A stretch of 64,000 bases of DNA from assembly GCA_000320605.2 (NCBI GenBank), contig KB445803.1, positions 130,382 to 194,381 of the forward strand, given 5' to 3'. Position 1 is the stretch's first letter. Every line of letters starts with the position of its first letter. Positions 21,612 to 34,300 of this stretch are shown here, in pieces. The position numbers and the translations under genes were made by a program. The notes below the pieces were generated by a model. It was not told the origin of the DNA, ran no database searches, and saw only the letters and a program-made list of their open reading frames with translations. The stretch is from Gelatoporia subvermispora B. Lineage: Eukaryota > Basidiomycota > Agaricomycetes > Polyporales > Gelatoporiaceae.

Positions 21612-24600
21612 CCGGCGCGCAGTGTAGACACAAAGGGCGGTTCGGCGGTGTGGCTAGTAGAGCACAGCGCCCATCAGGCGCACGAGGTATGAGATTGGCG
21701 AAAAGAGAGGAGCTGGCGTAGTTGGTGTAACTGGCTAGTTGGGCAGAAGGAGCGTGTACACAAGGAGTGTCCGATATGGCTGCCTGAGAAGGTGGCGGCG
21801 GGCTGCGACCTGTCCGTCGCGGTGACTGTCGTCCGTCGTCAGTGCACAGCGAGCTCAAGAAGAGCGAGAGAGCAATGCACAGAGGGAAAGTGCGACCTGC
21901 CGGCGGTGGCGGCGGTGGTGAGAGCGACCATCCGATGGCATCTCGCCATCCATCCAGCGTGCGTCCATGGCAGCCTCCCGGCCTCACGTCGACATCGCTT
22001 CGCGCTGATGTGCACTTGCTTGATGTCCCAGCCCACCTCGGCTGGCCCGCTGCGCTGTGTCCCCTGGCTGATCTCCCCGTCCGCGGCGGACTTGCTGCTG
22101 CCCTGCATCACGCCCTCTGATCAGCTGTGTGCGCTGCCGCCGGCTTGTGCGCTGCGCGTGGTGCCAGTGCCGGTGCGTCTTGTCGTCGAAGTTGGCACCA
22201 TGCGAGCGTCGAGATGATGGGAAGATGGGATGCTGATCTGGCGGGTGCAGTCGTCGTCGCGGATGAGGCAGGTGAATGGACGCGGACGCGCCCGTCACGC
22301 GCGCGCAGCCACGCGCCCACGCGCCCTGGCCTCCATGCCGCCAAACTGGACTGCCAATTTCCCCGAATATCGCGCTCGTCGGCGGGCGATTCGTGGGGCC
22401 ACGCAAATCTGCTCGAGGGCGCTGGTCGTTGCCCCTGGCGGTGGGCGCCAGGAACGCGATGTGCGCCAGATTTTACCGGCCCGTGTTCTGATGCTCATAT
22501 ATCAGACAAGTACGAGAATCTCCTCATGCACGCTGACGTCGCGTACAATGTCCGTGCAGAATGTCTTGCTTTTTCTGGCCATTCTTGAAGGCCGTCGCGG
22601 GCTCGTTCAGTAGTCCATACACCCGCCCCAGAGGACCAAGTTTGCCGACCACATGCCGCTATATCTTGAATATCAGGTAAAGTCTCAGAATTAATCTGAT
22701 CTGCCCCAATTTAGTCTGAGAAATTCGAAATTGGCTGTCATAACATCTGTTTATCACAGTACTTTGACTGGGCACAGCGCGGCGGTATGCCAGATTGTAC
22801 GTGTCCGCTCCAGGGCTGCTCATTTCTCATTTCGTATCGTTCCATGCCATGCCGTACGGTAATTTCTCAAGTGGCCGCCTTTCAAACAAGGGCGGTGGCA
22901 CTAGTCGAGGCACTGGATGCATCCCTACGCATCCACGCACAAGCTGAGAATGTCGCGATACGACTATGACTGCTGTTTGTACTTGTCCCTTCTGCGCAGA
23001 ACTCCTTGGACTTAGCATGCACTGTCTCTCTCGTCCTCCTGCTACAGCAATATATTCGAGGCTCCTTAAAAATGGAACAATTTCCATCTCCCCCAGCTCC
23101 CCCAGCGATGAAAGGATTCAACATGCACCCGATACAAACACAAGGACAACGATCCCCAGAAATCGCGCGCGCTTGATGTGTTTTTCTCGACGTAGACTAA
23201 CACAATCTCGAACGCCGCAAAATCGAACCAGTCCGAACCGCTCCACCGACGTTCGGCGCATCATCCGCCGAACTCGGGCGGGGGCTCAGGAATGGGAAAT
23301 GTTCTCCGGCACCCCCGCGCACAGCATGCACCCGCGTCCCTCCGTATCAAAGCCGCTGTATTCCTCGCGTGCCGAGCATTGATATTGTGCGCGCCCCTGT
23401 CCACACACAAACACGCCGATCGTGTTGCGCGCCCCTATATCTACGTTCACGGCATCGCGGCTTGCGCGCACCCACCTCGCAAGTGACTGTCCCTAATTCG
23501 CTCAGGATAATTGCCAATCGCACCTCCGGAGATTCAGCCCATCTTGTCCCCGGACGGATGCGCGAAATCGGCAGGCATGGCCATGGCAACGGGCGACCGA
23601 TCGTGTTCAACCGCGGGCAACAATGGTCTGATTAATGACTCGATCGAGGTGGGCACGGAGGGTGCGGCAGCAGACGGGTATGCACCGTGCGGGCGTCCGC
23701 GGGCGCGAGGCGTGAGGTCATCCGCACGCGACAGGGCCTGTCTTGTGTCGTTGCGTCTGGGGTGCGTGCGTGTTGATGTATTTAATGATATCGTTGACAT
23801 ATAGTGTCCTTCTCTCGCCCGCCGTGGGGCTCGGGTGCAATAATCAGAATTTGCGGAGCGGCGACGCGACGATACTTAATGACATCTTGACGGGGGCACG
23901 AGGGGGCACGCGAGTGGATCCTGCTCGCTTCCTCGCGCGACTAGCCCTGTAGGCGAAGGTGGGTGTTCTGCAGGCTCGACGGATCTTCCAGAACGTCCAT
24001 CAGCCCGCTTCTTCGCCGCCGCGCACATACCCAGAATTCACACAGCCCGCGCCCGAGCCCGACCCCGAGCGCAGACGTCGAGTCGAAAGATAGGTCGAAC
24101 GGTTTTATCACAATAACCTCATGTATATACTGCGCGACAGCACGTCGGAAATAAGACATACAAATAAAAAGCGAGCGAGCGTGTGTACAGAAAGTACGAG
24201 CCGACGCCAACCGAGCCACTAGAGCCCGCCGTACCGCGACCATGTATGCAAGCGTCCGGGCGGACCCACAAACCAAGCCGTACCATACTACCGAGCGGAT
24301 CGACCGACGACCATAACATAACCTGTGAATAAAATGAGCGAGAACGAGTGGGGGACGAGAGACTGCCAAAGCACGAGCGATGAGAGCGGAAGCGAAGGGA
24401 ATAAAGAGCCATTACAGCGGGATATACAACGCGGTATAGAGGTATACAGTAGGTATGTATGTAGCGTAGCGGTGCGCGGACGAGTCTGTACGGATCCATT
24501 GCCAGTGCCGGAGCCTTGAGGGGTGCGGACCGGGACCAGCGCCGCCGCGTCGAAGTCGAAGTAGTAGTCGAAGTCGAGCACAGCGGGCTCGGCCAGCCCG

Positions 24601-24666
24601 CCCCTCCTAATTCCTCCAATCCAACCTATTCGCCGTCCTCCTCGGCCGGGCAGCGGGCTCACGCGC
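21612..24666. other. Gene-free, GC-rich intergenic region
   Basis: About 3 kb between two minus-strand genes. Several long open frames exist on both strands but show only the Arg/Ala/Pro bias expected of GC-rich DNA, with no motif and no consistent codon choice. The left part should hold the missing upstream exon and promoter of the membrane protein; the right part (24100-24660) is the 3' flank of the zinc-finger gene. Confidence 0.35.
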
Positions 24667-27600
24667 TCATAACGGCGAGCCGAACGCCGCCCCCATCTCC
24701 ACTGGCATCGCTCCCTGCGCGACTCCCTCCGGGGGACCCGCCATGCCCGAATCCATGCCCAGGTCCGCGGGGAGATACTCCTGCATGTGCATGTGCGGGG
24801 GAGCGAACTGGTGAGCGTATGCCTCCGGCGAGAGGTGAGCGGGGTGATGCTGCTGCTGGTGCGGGAGAGTGTGCGTGTGCGTGCGGTGCGGCGGGAGATG
24901 CTGGTGCGGGTGAGGGTGAGCCTGCGGATGCTGCGCCTGGGCTTGCGGGTGCTGGTGCGTATGCGTAGGGTACGCCGCGAAGTGCTGGTGCGCCTGCTGC
25001 TGCTGCTGCTGCTGCTGCTGGTCCAGCGGGAACGTCTCCGTGAAGAACCCCCCTCGCGCTCCGCGCGCATCTCGAGCTCCATCTCGTGCTCCCAGCCCTT
25101 CGCCCGCGCCGCCGCGTACGCGCCCATCCCATACGTCTCCGCGTACGCCATCCCATACTCCCCCTCCGGCTGCACCCCCGGGGCCGGGAGCGCCTCCTGC
25201 TGCGCCTGCGCCGCCCGCACGCGCGCCATCTGCGCGGCCTGCTGCTGGCGCAGGCTCTGCGCGTACTGCGCGGCGAGCGCCTGCCTCTGCTGCTCCTGCG
25301 CCGGGCCGCTGCCCATACTCGTATGGCTGCTGCTCGAATGGCTGGTGCTGTTCGAATTGCTGCTGCTGCTGGGGGTGATGGTGGCGGAACTGCTGCTCGG
25401 CGCCGGGCGAGCCGCGGGGCGAGGGGCTGGGGCTGACGCTGGGCCGGTCGACGAGGGCGAGCTGAGCGAACGCGGTGCTGGCGGTGGTCGGGCGCGATCC
25501 GCCGGTGCCGGGAGGGCGGACGGGAACTCCGGGGAGAAGTACCCCGAGGGGATGAACCCCGCCATCGGCATGCCGTCCATGTCCATCCCATCCATCTCGT
25601 CCATCCCAATCCCGTCCCCGTCCATCCCATCCGCCCGCATCTCCATCTCGAGGAAGCCCTCGGGGTACCACTGCTGCTCCTGATGCTGCTGCTGCTGCTG
25701 TTGTTGTGGTTGTTGCTGGTGCTGCTGATGCTGATGCTGGGCCTGCTGAACCTGCTGGGCCTGCTGATGCTGCTGCTGCGCCAAGTACTCCGCGTAGTGC
25801 TCCCGCGCCTGGCGCGCCTGCGCCTGAGCCAGGTCGAAGCTCGGGGGCGGCGGGCTCGGCATTGCAGAGCTCCATGACGGAGAGGCGGCGGGACTGCGGG
25901 CGCGACTCTGCGCCGTAGTCGTACTCCCGCTCACGCTCACGCTCTCCGGAACGCTCCCCGCGCTCGAGCGCGCGCCCAGGCTCCCGGCCGCGCTCGCCGG
26001 GCTCGCGCCATGCTGCGGCGGGCTCGCGCTCGCGCTCGACGCGCCCGCGCTCGCCGGGCTCGCGTGCGCGCCAGTGCTGCGGCGCGGGGGACGCGCTGCG
26101 GGAGAGGGGCCGCTTGCGCGGGATGGCGGCGCCATGCCCGTGGGCGGACCCGGGCGGCGAGCGTGCTGCTGCGGGTGCGGGGTGGTATGCGCCGTATGCG
26201 GGGTATGTGGGGTAGGCGGCGAGCGGGCTGGGGCGCGCGGGGCCTGCGGGTGCGTGGAAGGAAAACGGGGATTCGCTCGCGGGGGCGTGCTCCCCGTCGC
26301 CGTCGCTGTCGGCGCGGTCGCTTGCGTCGGGGATGTCGACGTCGCCATCGGCGTCTGTGTCCCATGCGGCGGGGGCGCGTCCGAGCTCGCGAAGCGGAGC
26401 CCCATATGCAGGTCCTCCGCCGCCAGGCCCATGCTCGGGCCACCGAGGTGCATATGCATGTCCAGGTCCCCGAGCGCCATGAGCGGGTGCATACCCAGCG
26501 CCTCCGCCGAGGCCATCTCCAGGGGGAGGTCCTCCGGGACGAACCAGGTCCAGGCGCCCTGCGCCGCCTGTGCCGGGGCGGCCGTACGCGTACGCTGCGG
26601 GGGCCGTCCCGGGGCGGCGGGCGGAGAGGAGCGGCGCGGGAAGAAGTACGGCATGTTGGCCGAATGGGGGTGGGCCGCGCGGGGCGAGCGATGCGGGGAG
26701 GACGGCAGCGATGGGCGGGAGCGTGGGCCCGGAGCCGGTGCCGGGGCGCGCGGCGCCGGTTGCTGCTGCGAGAGATGCAGCGGGTGCGGGGGGAGGGGGA
26801 AGGGCAGCTGGTGCAGGAGCGGCGTCGCGGGGGGTCCGAAAGGACTGGCCGGAGCGCTGTTCATCGTATGGAGCGAATGAGCGTGGTGCAGCATCGGCGG
26901 GGGCATCTGCGGCGCGCGGGGCGAGGGGGGCACGAAAGGACTGCTGGGCACGAAAGGAATGGTCGCGCGCGGGCCAGGCGGGAAAGGACCCGCCGAGACC
27001 CGCGCCAGCGAGTGAGCCCACACTAACGCCGTACGCGGGCCCGCCCTCGTACCCGGTGCTGGTGCCCGGGCGCTGGTGCAGCGGCGGCATCGCAATGGGG
27101 GCGTCCTCCTGCTTGATGGAGGGCCCGGGGTAGCTCTGCGAGGGGGGCATGGCCATGGAGGGCGCGTTGGCGGCAGAGGCGGGAGCGGGCGCGCGCTTGG
27201 CGCGGGGTGCGGCGCCCTTTGAGGCGGCGCTCATGGTGGCGTGGAGGGAGGTGAGCTCCTGCATCATGCGCTCGTTCTGGTCGAGCTTGTCGGCGTGGAC
27301 GGTCTGCGCGTGCTGGCGGAGGTTGTCGAGGCGCGAAAATTGCTTGCCGCAGTGACAGGTGAACGGGCGTTCTCCAGTGTGTTTTCTGCGGAGGAAAAAA
27401 GACAAACGACAGTCAGACGGCGATGCGAGGGCGCGAACACGGGGCGGGGCGGCGCACCTGATGTGCCTGGCGAGATGCTCGCTGCGGGAAAAGACCATAC
27501 GACACTCGCCGTATCCTCTGCACTGGAAGGTCTTGGCGGGTGCGGGGCGGTAGCGTTTGGCTACGCCGGGGGTGGGGGGCTGAGGCCCAGGAAGGGCGGG

Positions 27601-27804
27601 AGGCTGGGCGACGAGGGCGGCCATGTCTGGGGGGGAGGGCGCGGTGTGCTGGCCGGGCGCTGGCAACGACGGTGAGGAGGCGTCGGAGATGTGTTGTTCG
27701 GGATCTTGGATGAGTGGCTGGTTGTGTTGTTGTTCGCGATCTTGGTGCTGCTGGCGTTGGTGTTCCTGCGGGGACTCCATGGGAGAGGCAGGCAAGCCGC
27801 GCAT
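24667..27804 (-). CDS. Large two-finger C2H2 transcription factor
   Basis: Exon 1 runs 27804-27458 (ATG at 27804) and encodes a Gln-rich leader followed by the first finger ([24 protein letters not shown]). A 72-nt intron (27457-27386) splits the finger pair; exon 2 continues [18 protein letters not shown] and [12 protein letters not shown]. The remaining roughly 900 residues are disordered, rich in Pro, Ala, Ser, His and Gln, typical of fungal regulators. The reading frame changes twice. A 91-nt intron at 27034-26944 (GTACGG to CCCAG) explains the first switch. The second falls in a run of six G (plus-strand C at 25048-25053), where one more G would join EREGG to [12 protein letters not shown]. 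Poly-Gln tracts lie near 25680-25720 and 24993-25022. Two fingers separated by HTGERPF and the [10 protein letters not shown] form suggest a DNA-binding regulator of the stress/nutrient (MSN2/ADR1-like) class, but the exact orthology is uncertain. Confidence 0.8.
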   Translation of the reverse strand: MRGLPASPMESPQEHQRQQHQDREQQHNQPLIQDPEQHISDASSPSLPAPGQHTAPSPPDMAALVAQPPALPGPQPPTPGVAKRYRPAPAKTFQCRGYGECRMVFSRSEHLARHIRCAAPPRVRALASPSDCRLSFFLRRKHTGERPFTCHCGKQFSRLDNLRQHAQTVHADKLDQNERMMQELTSLHATMSAASKGAAPRAKRAPAPASAANAPSMAMPPSQSYPGPSIKQEDAPIAMPPLHQRPGTSTGYEGGPAYGVSVGSLAGAGLGGSFPAWPARDHSFRAQQSFRAPLAPRAADAPADAAPRSFAPYDEQRSGQSFRTPRDAAPAPAALPPPPAPAASLAAATGAARPGTGSGPTLPPIAAVLPASLAPRGPPPFGQHAVLLPAPLLSARRPGTAPAAYAYGRPGTGGAGRLDLVRPGGPPPGDGLGGGAGYAPAHGARGPGHAYAPRWPEHGPGGGGPAYGAPLRELGRAPAAWDTDADGDVDIPDASDRADSDGDGEHAPASESPFSFHAPAGPARPSPLAAYPTYPAYGAYHPAPAAARSPPGSAHGHGAAIPRKRPLSRSASPAPQHWRAREPGERGRVEREREPAAAWREPGERGREPGRALERGERSGEREREREYDYGAESRPQSRRLSVMELCNAEPAAPELRPGSGAGAPGAGALRGVLGAAAASAGPAGSAGPASASAAPATTTTTAAAAASGAAVVPRGLPRDGDAGGWDGRGRDWDGRDGWDGHGRHADGGVHPLGVLLPGVPVRPPGTGGSRPTTASTAFAQLALVDRPSVSPSPSPRGSPGAEQQFRHHHPQQQQQFEQHQPFEQQPYEYGQRPGAGAAEAGARRAVRAEPAPAAGRADGARAGGAGAAGGAPGPGGAAGGGVWDGVRGDVWDGRVRGGAGEGLGARDGARDARGARGGFFTETFPLDQQQQQQQQQAHQHFAAYPTHTHQHPQAQAQHPQAHPHPHQHLPPHRTHTHTLPHQQQHHPAHLSPEAYAHQFAPPHMHMQEYLPADLGMDSGMAGPPEGVAQGAMPVEMGAAFGSPL
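24993..25022. repeat. CTG/CAG trinucleotide run coding for Gln
   Basis: Nine to ten CTG units on the plus strand read as a run of Gln codons in the minus-strand zinc-finger protein. A second, interrupted run lies at about 25680-25760. Such tracts vary in length between strains. Confidence 0.75.
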
Positions 27805-30800
27805 CCTAAAAGGTGCCTGGCCGTCTCAGCCAGCAATCTCAACACACCCATCTCAATTAAGGCACCTGCGGAGTCTGAATTTGCGTACCGCTGCACCGGG
27901 TCAGGCACGGCGCGGCCCCGAATCGAGAACTGACAAGAAGCAGGCGATCCGTCCGACGCCATCACCTCCTTCGCCCCGCGCACTCCCCGGCCCTGCGCAG
28001 TCCGTCCCATCGCAGCCTGTCCACGCCAGCTCCACGCCAGACCGCGACCCGCGTCCAGAAATCCTCCGTCTGCGCACCTCTTCCATTGCACACCTTGTTC
28101 TCCCTTCCAGTGCTCGCTTCCCTTGACGTCTCACGTGGCCTCCTTCGCACGCTGCCACCCACCGGCCGACCCCGCCGCCCGGCCGAACCATCCAGAGCGA
28201 ACCACCTCCCCCGCCCGTCGTCTTGGCACCGTCCGCGCTCCCCGCGTCCGGCCTGTGCTGCGCACCAGCCACACCGCCCCCACCTCCTCTCGCTCGCTCG
28301 CGTCGCACCATCGCACGTATCACGTACAACGCACAACGCTCGTCCTACGTCGGCTCCGGTGACAGCTCGCTCGCAGCAACACCATCAGCCAGAATCAGCC
28401 CCCGGCCTGATAGTTCCGGTCCGGGCGCTGGTCGGCGCGCGCCGGGCGGCACCCACGATCGATCCCGAGCACCGAACCCGATCGAGCAAACGAACCGTGC
28501 GCACGGCGCGAACCGCACCGCATTGATCTTCGGGAGCACTCCGGGGCGAGCCCAGTCCGCGGCTGCGTTCTCGTCGTCGGTGCCCCGCTCGTGCCGGCGC
28601 GTTCTGCGGTGTCTCCTGCGTCCAAGCGTGCTTCTTCCCATGCTCCGTCCAGTGTCTCTGAGCCGCAAAGGTGCGCCTTGTCTCGCCTCGTCCTCGCCGA
28701 TCAGAACCGCGCGCCGTCTTATCGCGCCGGGCCCAGTCGTCGTGCACACGCCCGTCGCGCCTTGTCCGCATGAACCGTGCCCCCGCCCGCCGCTGCACCC
28801 AGGCGCACCGGATGCAGCCCCCCGCTCCCACCAGCCCGTCCGTGATTCTCGCTGGCCCCCTCGGAGCGCCCGCTCGGTCCCGCCCCACGTCGTGCGCATT
28901 GCACCCGGCGCAGGCCACCCGCGTGTGCACCCCGTGCAGCGGCCCGCGCTGCGAGCACATCGACGCCGGTGACGGCACGTATCACGGCGCCCACGCGCAC
29001 CATGCGTGCGGCAGCCTCGAGCGCGCACCTGCGCGCCCTGCTGACGAGCCGCAGAAAGCTTATCCTCGCGCTCCCACCGCGCGGCCAATCGCGGCCAGCT
29101 GACACCGCACGCTTCGTGCTGCGCACCCTGTTCGGTGCACGCACTCTCGAAGATCGCGAAGCCTCCCATGTGCGCGCGTGCGTGCGTCCTGCGGCCGATT
29201 TCGCGTTCTCGAGCACACCAATACAGCACGTATGTACGTTCGGTGCGAGATCCTGAACCTTGTCTTTGCACCCTCCAGCGCCGCCGGCCCGGCTGCGATG
29301 CCGGTGCTCGCAGGCGTTCGGCATCCGAAGCGGAAACACCAGCAGAGAAGCCCGGACTGGGGGAAGGAGACTTTCCGCTGTCCAGAGTCGAAGACGCCAT
29401 CACGCGTGCGCGCCACGCTCTGGTGCCGCGCACGCCCCCTCCGGCATGTGCCCGCACCAGCCCGCTCGCCGCGCACGCTGCCGCGACGCGACGCGACGCG
29501 AACCGGTTCGTCTCCGCGTCCGCCCTGCCACCACCTTCTCTCTCGCCTTCTGCGCGCGTGCAATGCGATCTGCCTACGCGAAGTCTGCCTCCAGCTGCCT
29601 CCCGTGCCCTAATCTGCATCTGCACCCCGACAGCTCCGGCGGCACGGACCAGCCTGTCTCCCGTCTCCCCTTCTCCCACTTTACGCCAAGCCTCGAAATC
29701 AGCCCGGATCTCCAGCAGGAGCAGGTGCCAGACGCGACTCGACACCCGGCACAGCAGGCCAGACCAGAGCGCACAATCTATCTGTCGAATAACCTCAAGG
29801 CGCGCCTCGATCGACGCCTCGCAGCGCGCGGGATCTGGCGAATCAGGCACGCCGCCTGCCGCCTTTGTGGCGCCCGCTGCTGCCCACGCGTGATCGCCTA
29901 TAGGAACGCTCGCGGGCAAGGCAGGACGAGCTCAGCGCAGAGCCCGCCAGGCACGCCTCGCAGCCCCGCAATCTGCCCCGCGCCACGCGAGCGGTGCCTT
30001 GCCTTCTCTCTCTCTCGCTCTTTGTGCCCCGATCCAGCGACCCACGGTGCGCGACGCCTCCATCCGCGCCGCGCACCGCACACCACGCCCGCGCAATCTC
30101 GCCTGTCCCCGCCCTGAGCGCGGAGCGCGCCCGGGCTCTAAACGCTAAACACTCAGCGGCGCGCGCGGCGTGCCTGCCCAGCTTCCCCACATCCGCCACG
30201 CAATCAATATTAATGTGCACTGCACCGCTCTCCACTCCATTAGCCTGCCCCCGCTGCCGCTGACATCCCCGGTGGCCGCTGCGTGCCTGAGCGCGAGCCA
30301 GGCACGCCGCGCAGCGCGGATCGGCCGCGGCGGCGTACATACGCGCACATAAGCACATAGGGCACCGCACGCCTCCTCCCGTCCGGGCGGGGTCGGCCGC
30401 AGCGCGCTCGCGCGTTGATTAATGCACCGTCTGCTGATGGACGGACGGCGCGCACGGCTCATCAATGCATACATGTACACATCACAATCACGCATGCAGA
30501 GGACGGTACCATAATGGGTTCTGTCTAACCCGAGCGAGTGCGTGCGGCGCGGGGCTTACGTGGGCGGGCATCTCGGCGACGCGGCGTATGTACAAGGGTG
30601 CAGTCAGCTCAGAACCGCTCAAACCGCCCGGGCTGGGCTTGGTCGTGCCAACCGCGCGAGCGGACGCCGGACAGATCGCTTCAGACGGACGTGCGCACGC
30701 ACGCGCAGATGTGCAGATGCGCGGATGCACTCCCACCCATTGATGCACGCACGCACAGAGCGCCACGTGGCCCGCAGCGCGCAGAACGCAATCCGGATTC

Positions 30801-30916
30801 TGGATTCCGGGCTCTAGGCCGAGCCCCAGCTTCACCAACGGAACTGCACCCGGCAGCGCGCGGGCTCTGCGGCGCATTCTGCTCCGCTGGCTGACCGACT
30901 GGCTGCCCGCCCGCCC

Positions 30917-30920
<4 letters not shown>

Positions 30921-30980
<60 letters not shown>
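30921..30980. repeat. Tetranucleotide microsatellite (GGCT)15
   Basis: Fifteen uninterrupted GGCT units, flanked by imperfect units on both sides. On the minus strand the repeat translates as Ala-Ser-Gln-Pro units in an open frame, which is why long spurious frames appear here. Confidence 0.95.
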
Positions 30981-30983
<3 letters not shown>

Positions 30984-31313
30984 CGACTGGGCAGCACGCG
31001 CGCGCCGCGGACCTGTGATTGCGGCTCGCGGATTCGCGCTCCGCACCGCACCCGCGCATTGCAGCGTCGCCCTGTCCTGGTGCCTGCAAATCAGGGCGGG
31101 CGGGGTTTACGACCGCGAATCGAACGGGTGGGAGCCCCGCGCGAGATGCAGTGCGCGCGGCGCAGAGCAGGCCCGCGACTGCTTCGACGCGGGCGCTGAA
31201 TGCCTCCAGCAAGCTGGAGCCTGCGAATAGCCGCCGGCGAGATCCGGATTCCGTGCGGCGGGATCGAGGCTCGTGAGTCGCGCAGGGTGCAGTTGAGGCT
31301 GTCGTGATCCAGC

Positions 31314-31345
31314 AGATGTGCGAGATGTGCGAGATGTGCGAGATG
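31314..31345. repeat. Short tandem repeat, 9-bp unit
   Basis: Three perfect copies of gatgtgcga followed by a partial fourth. Confidence 0.85.
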
Positions 31346-34300
31346 CACACGATGGGACGGGAGTACAACCTAGTGCTGAGTTTGACCTGATATGTCAAGG
31401 CACGCCGGGCAGAATGCATCCGTCTCTTGTCCCATCGCCATCTCCGAGCGATGCACCAAAGATCCTGCAGCGGAAGCTGATCGGGCGAGACGTGGGCGCA
31501 GTACGTCCGGGGGGTGGCACACCGTCTGTACCGTGTGCTGTCGCGGACATAAGCAGCAGCGCTGAAGCTGAAGCAAGGAGTCGAGAAAACGGACCGCTAT
31601 CACAAGCCCAACATCACCTAAAACATATGCCACCAGCCCAAGCAGGCCCCGCGCCCAGGCCTGCGCCAAGCGCGCCACCGAAACACAGGCGTCGACAGCG
31701 GGGGCGGAACAGAGACAGACACATCTTCGGCAGCTGCTCACGACACCTGGGGAGAGGCACGAGCATGGGCCGGCCTGGGCCCGCCAGATAAGGCTGCAGG
31801 ATCCAGCGCCGCGTGGGCGTGGACATAACGGAGGACGCGCCGGCGGCACAGCGGTGGCGGTGGCGCGCGCGATTGGCTGCCTGGCTAGCTCGTCCGGCGC
31901 CTACACGTGGGCTGTGCCCGGCAGGCGCGCCGAGACCGCGGTCCAGGCTCAGAACGCGTCCCAAGGAAAAAAAAGTGCAGAGGTGCGCGCCGCGGGGCAG
32001 GGAGAGCGCGGGCGGAGGGAAGATGGGTGGTGGACGTGCAGGGATGGCGCGGGCGGTGTGCGTTGGGTTCAATTAGATTCGAGAGGGCCGAGAGGGCCGA
32101 GACGCGTCGAGCTGCGCGGGAGCACTCCGATTGACTGACAGCGTAGATGGTATGTAGGCCTGCTGATGGAGCTCGCAGCGGCGCGAGAGAGAGCCCGGCG
32201 ACTTCTGCTCCTGATGTGACAGTGTAGCGCGAAATGAGATGCGCGAGTCCGAAGGGAACCGGGAGTGGCTGTAGAACAGTCTAGGTGCTGCCGTGAGCCG
32301 GGTGCTGCTGAACCTGAGCCTGAGCCTGAGTAGCGCAGCTTAGCAGACGTGCTTCCAAGAGATGCCGCGAGTGGTGCGCGGGGATATCGGCCAGGCTGTG
32401 CGCAATGAATGCGCTTTCGAGCATTACGAATTCCGCGCCGCGAGCTGGGACAAGTTGCGCCGTGTCGAGAGAGCAATTTTGCTAGAACGGGTGTGCGCCA
32501 GGTGGCAGTGGAGAGGGCCTGGCTCGCTGCCCACCAGACGTAGCACGTACGTACCGGGAAGAGCAGCAATCCAGGTGCGAACCACGGACGCACGTCGCGA
32601 TAGACATGCCCGCTGAAACAATCGATCGACGATGCCCGCGATAGATCGCAGGGATTGGCAGGGATTGGCGGGGATTGGCCCGGGGGCGGCGGACGGACGA
32701 AAATAACGGCCGGAAATTTTCTGCGTGCGTGCGGCACGAGCTTGACGGACGTTTACCTCCGAGGCGCGACGCAGCTGCGGGTGGGGCGTCTCCCGTGGGC
32801 AGTCGTCCTGGGGTTAATGCAAGGGGACACATGAGAGTTGGTGAGAGCTAGGGAAGGCTAGAGAGCCTCGAGCCCCGGAGGCGTACCTTGTTCCTAACGC
32901 GCGAGTGGTCCCGAGCCCTCGTGCTCCGTCGCGGGGGTTAGCGGGTCCTCTGGCCTATCGTGGCGGCCGTTCCATTACGGCCGACGCTCCGTTCCATTGA
33001 CGGCAATCAAAGTGCCCTTGGGCGTCCCGTTTGGGCTGGGTCTTTGCAGGCGGGGCGAGTCGGCGACGAGGCGTCCTCGAGATTTAGCGGGCCAAAGATG
33101 CCCCGCGGTGAAAATCAGGCCCGGGGAGACAAAATAAAACGAAGGGTTTGGGAAGCGTTGTGTTCGCCGTCATCACTCACATTGTATGCGCCTGCGCCCT
33201 CGTCCGCTGTCCATCTGTCAAAGAGTTAATGTTGTTGTTCTCCTGACGGCCTCTCGACCCGGCCGTGTTCATCTGGGTTCCTCAGCCCTTGGACAGAGCC
33301 CTTGAGCTTGTCATCTTGCCGCGGCTGTTCGGTCTTCTTCGCGTCCCGTATGTGTCAATCTGAGACGTTCTCACGAGGTGAGTAAGCTTCTAATGCATTC
33401 CTGCAGTCTCAGAGGGCATGATAAGACAGGTCTGTCGGCGACATTGTGAGGGACGAGCGGGACAGCAGGGGGGATGCTTGGGCACGCGTCGTCGAGCATA
33501 GGAAGACGCACATGTGGCGACGGCCGGGCGCTGCGGATCGAGGCACTGATGGCTCACCGCAAGTTCTCAGCTCATTAGCCCGCCCAACCCCCCTTGTTCC
33601 TTCATGAGACCCTACTGGCCCTGTTACCCGGGTCAGCGCTGCAAAACACGACAAAATTAGAGATGTCGATGTCGGGCAGTCTATGTCTTGTTGAGACTGA
33701 GCCGTCGAGACTCCAGCGAGGCTTGGTGCCTCCAGGGAAGTGTCAGGACGCAATCTAGCGGCCATCGACTATCGTGGTCGAGCTGATAAATTGTTTGAGT
33801 CAAGAAATCAGCTGAGACCGCCCCTGGCGGCGTCTCTGCAGCTCTGATGACATATCAACATCGTCCAGATGCTAACAAATATAAGACCAGATAAGACCAA
33901 GTCTATAAAATCCGCGACCCCGTTTGCAAGCAGTCTGTGCGCGATTGGGCTTCTCGTCCCCAGTACGGCAAGACCGCGGAATGCTGAACCACAGAAACGC
34001 GGAGGCGAACCGGGCACGCGAATAGCTCGCCCAGTTCGCGAACAGCGTCCGCGCGCAGACCGAACGCGGTGCGGAACGAACCGCTGCGAACTGGTCCGCC
34101 GGCGACGGGGCGGGGGGCCTCCGGACGCAGACGGCTAGGCAGGAGCACGCCGGGCCCGGACGGTGCAAAATGAATATGATATGGCAACATCCGGAAAAAC
34201 GGAGACCTATCTGGGCATGATGTGCTGGCCTACCCTTGATGGACGCATGCCCATGTGAGTCAATGACGGAACCTTGCGCGCCGACCCGCTAGCCAATGCG

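Noticed and set aside
24288..24666. Extension of the alternative zinc-finger frame past 24667
   Set aside because: The sequence is Arg/Ser/Thr noise, whereas the other frame gives a protein-like Gln/His-rich end and a stop at 24667.
26010..27026. Plus-strand open frames opposite the zinc-finger gene
   Set aside because: Highly basic or Gly/Ala noise, antisense to a better-supported coding frame.
28345..29919. Open frame of 524 codons on the minus strand
   Set aside because: Translation is Arg/Ala/Gly-rich with no motif, the start is not a convincing ATG, and equally long frames exist on the other strand; GC bias explains it.
32069..32737. Open frame of 222 codons on the minus strand
   Set aside because: Starts at GTG, no motif, low-complexity composition in GC-rich DNA.
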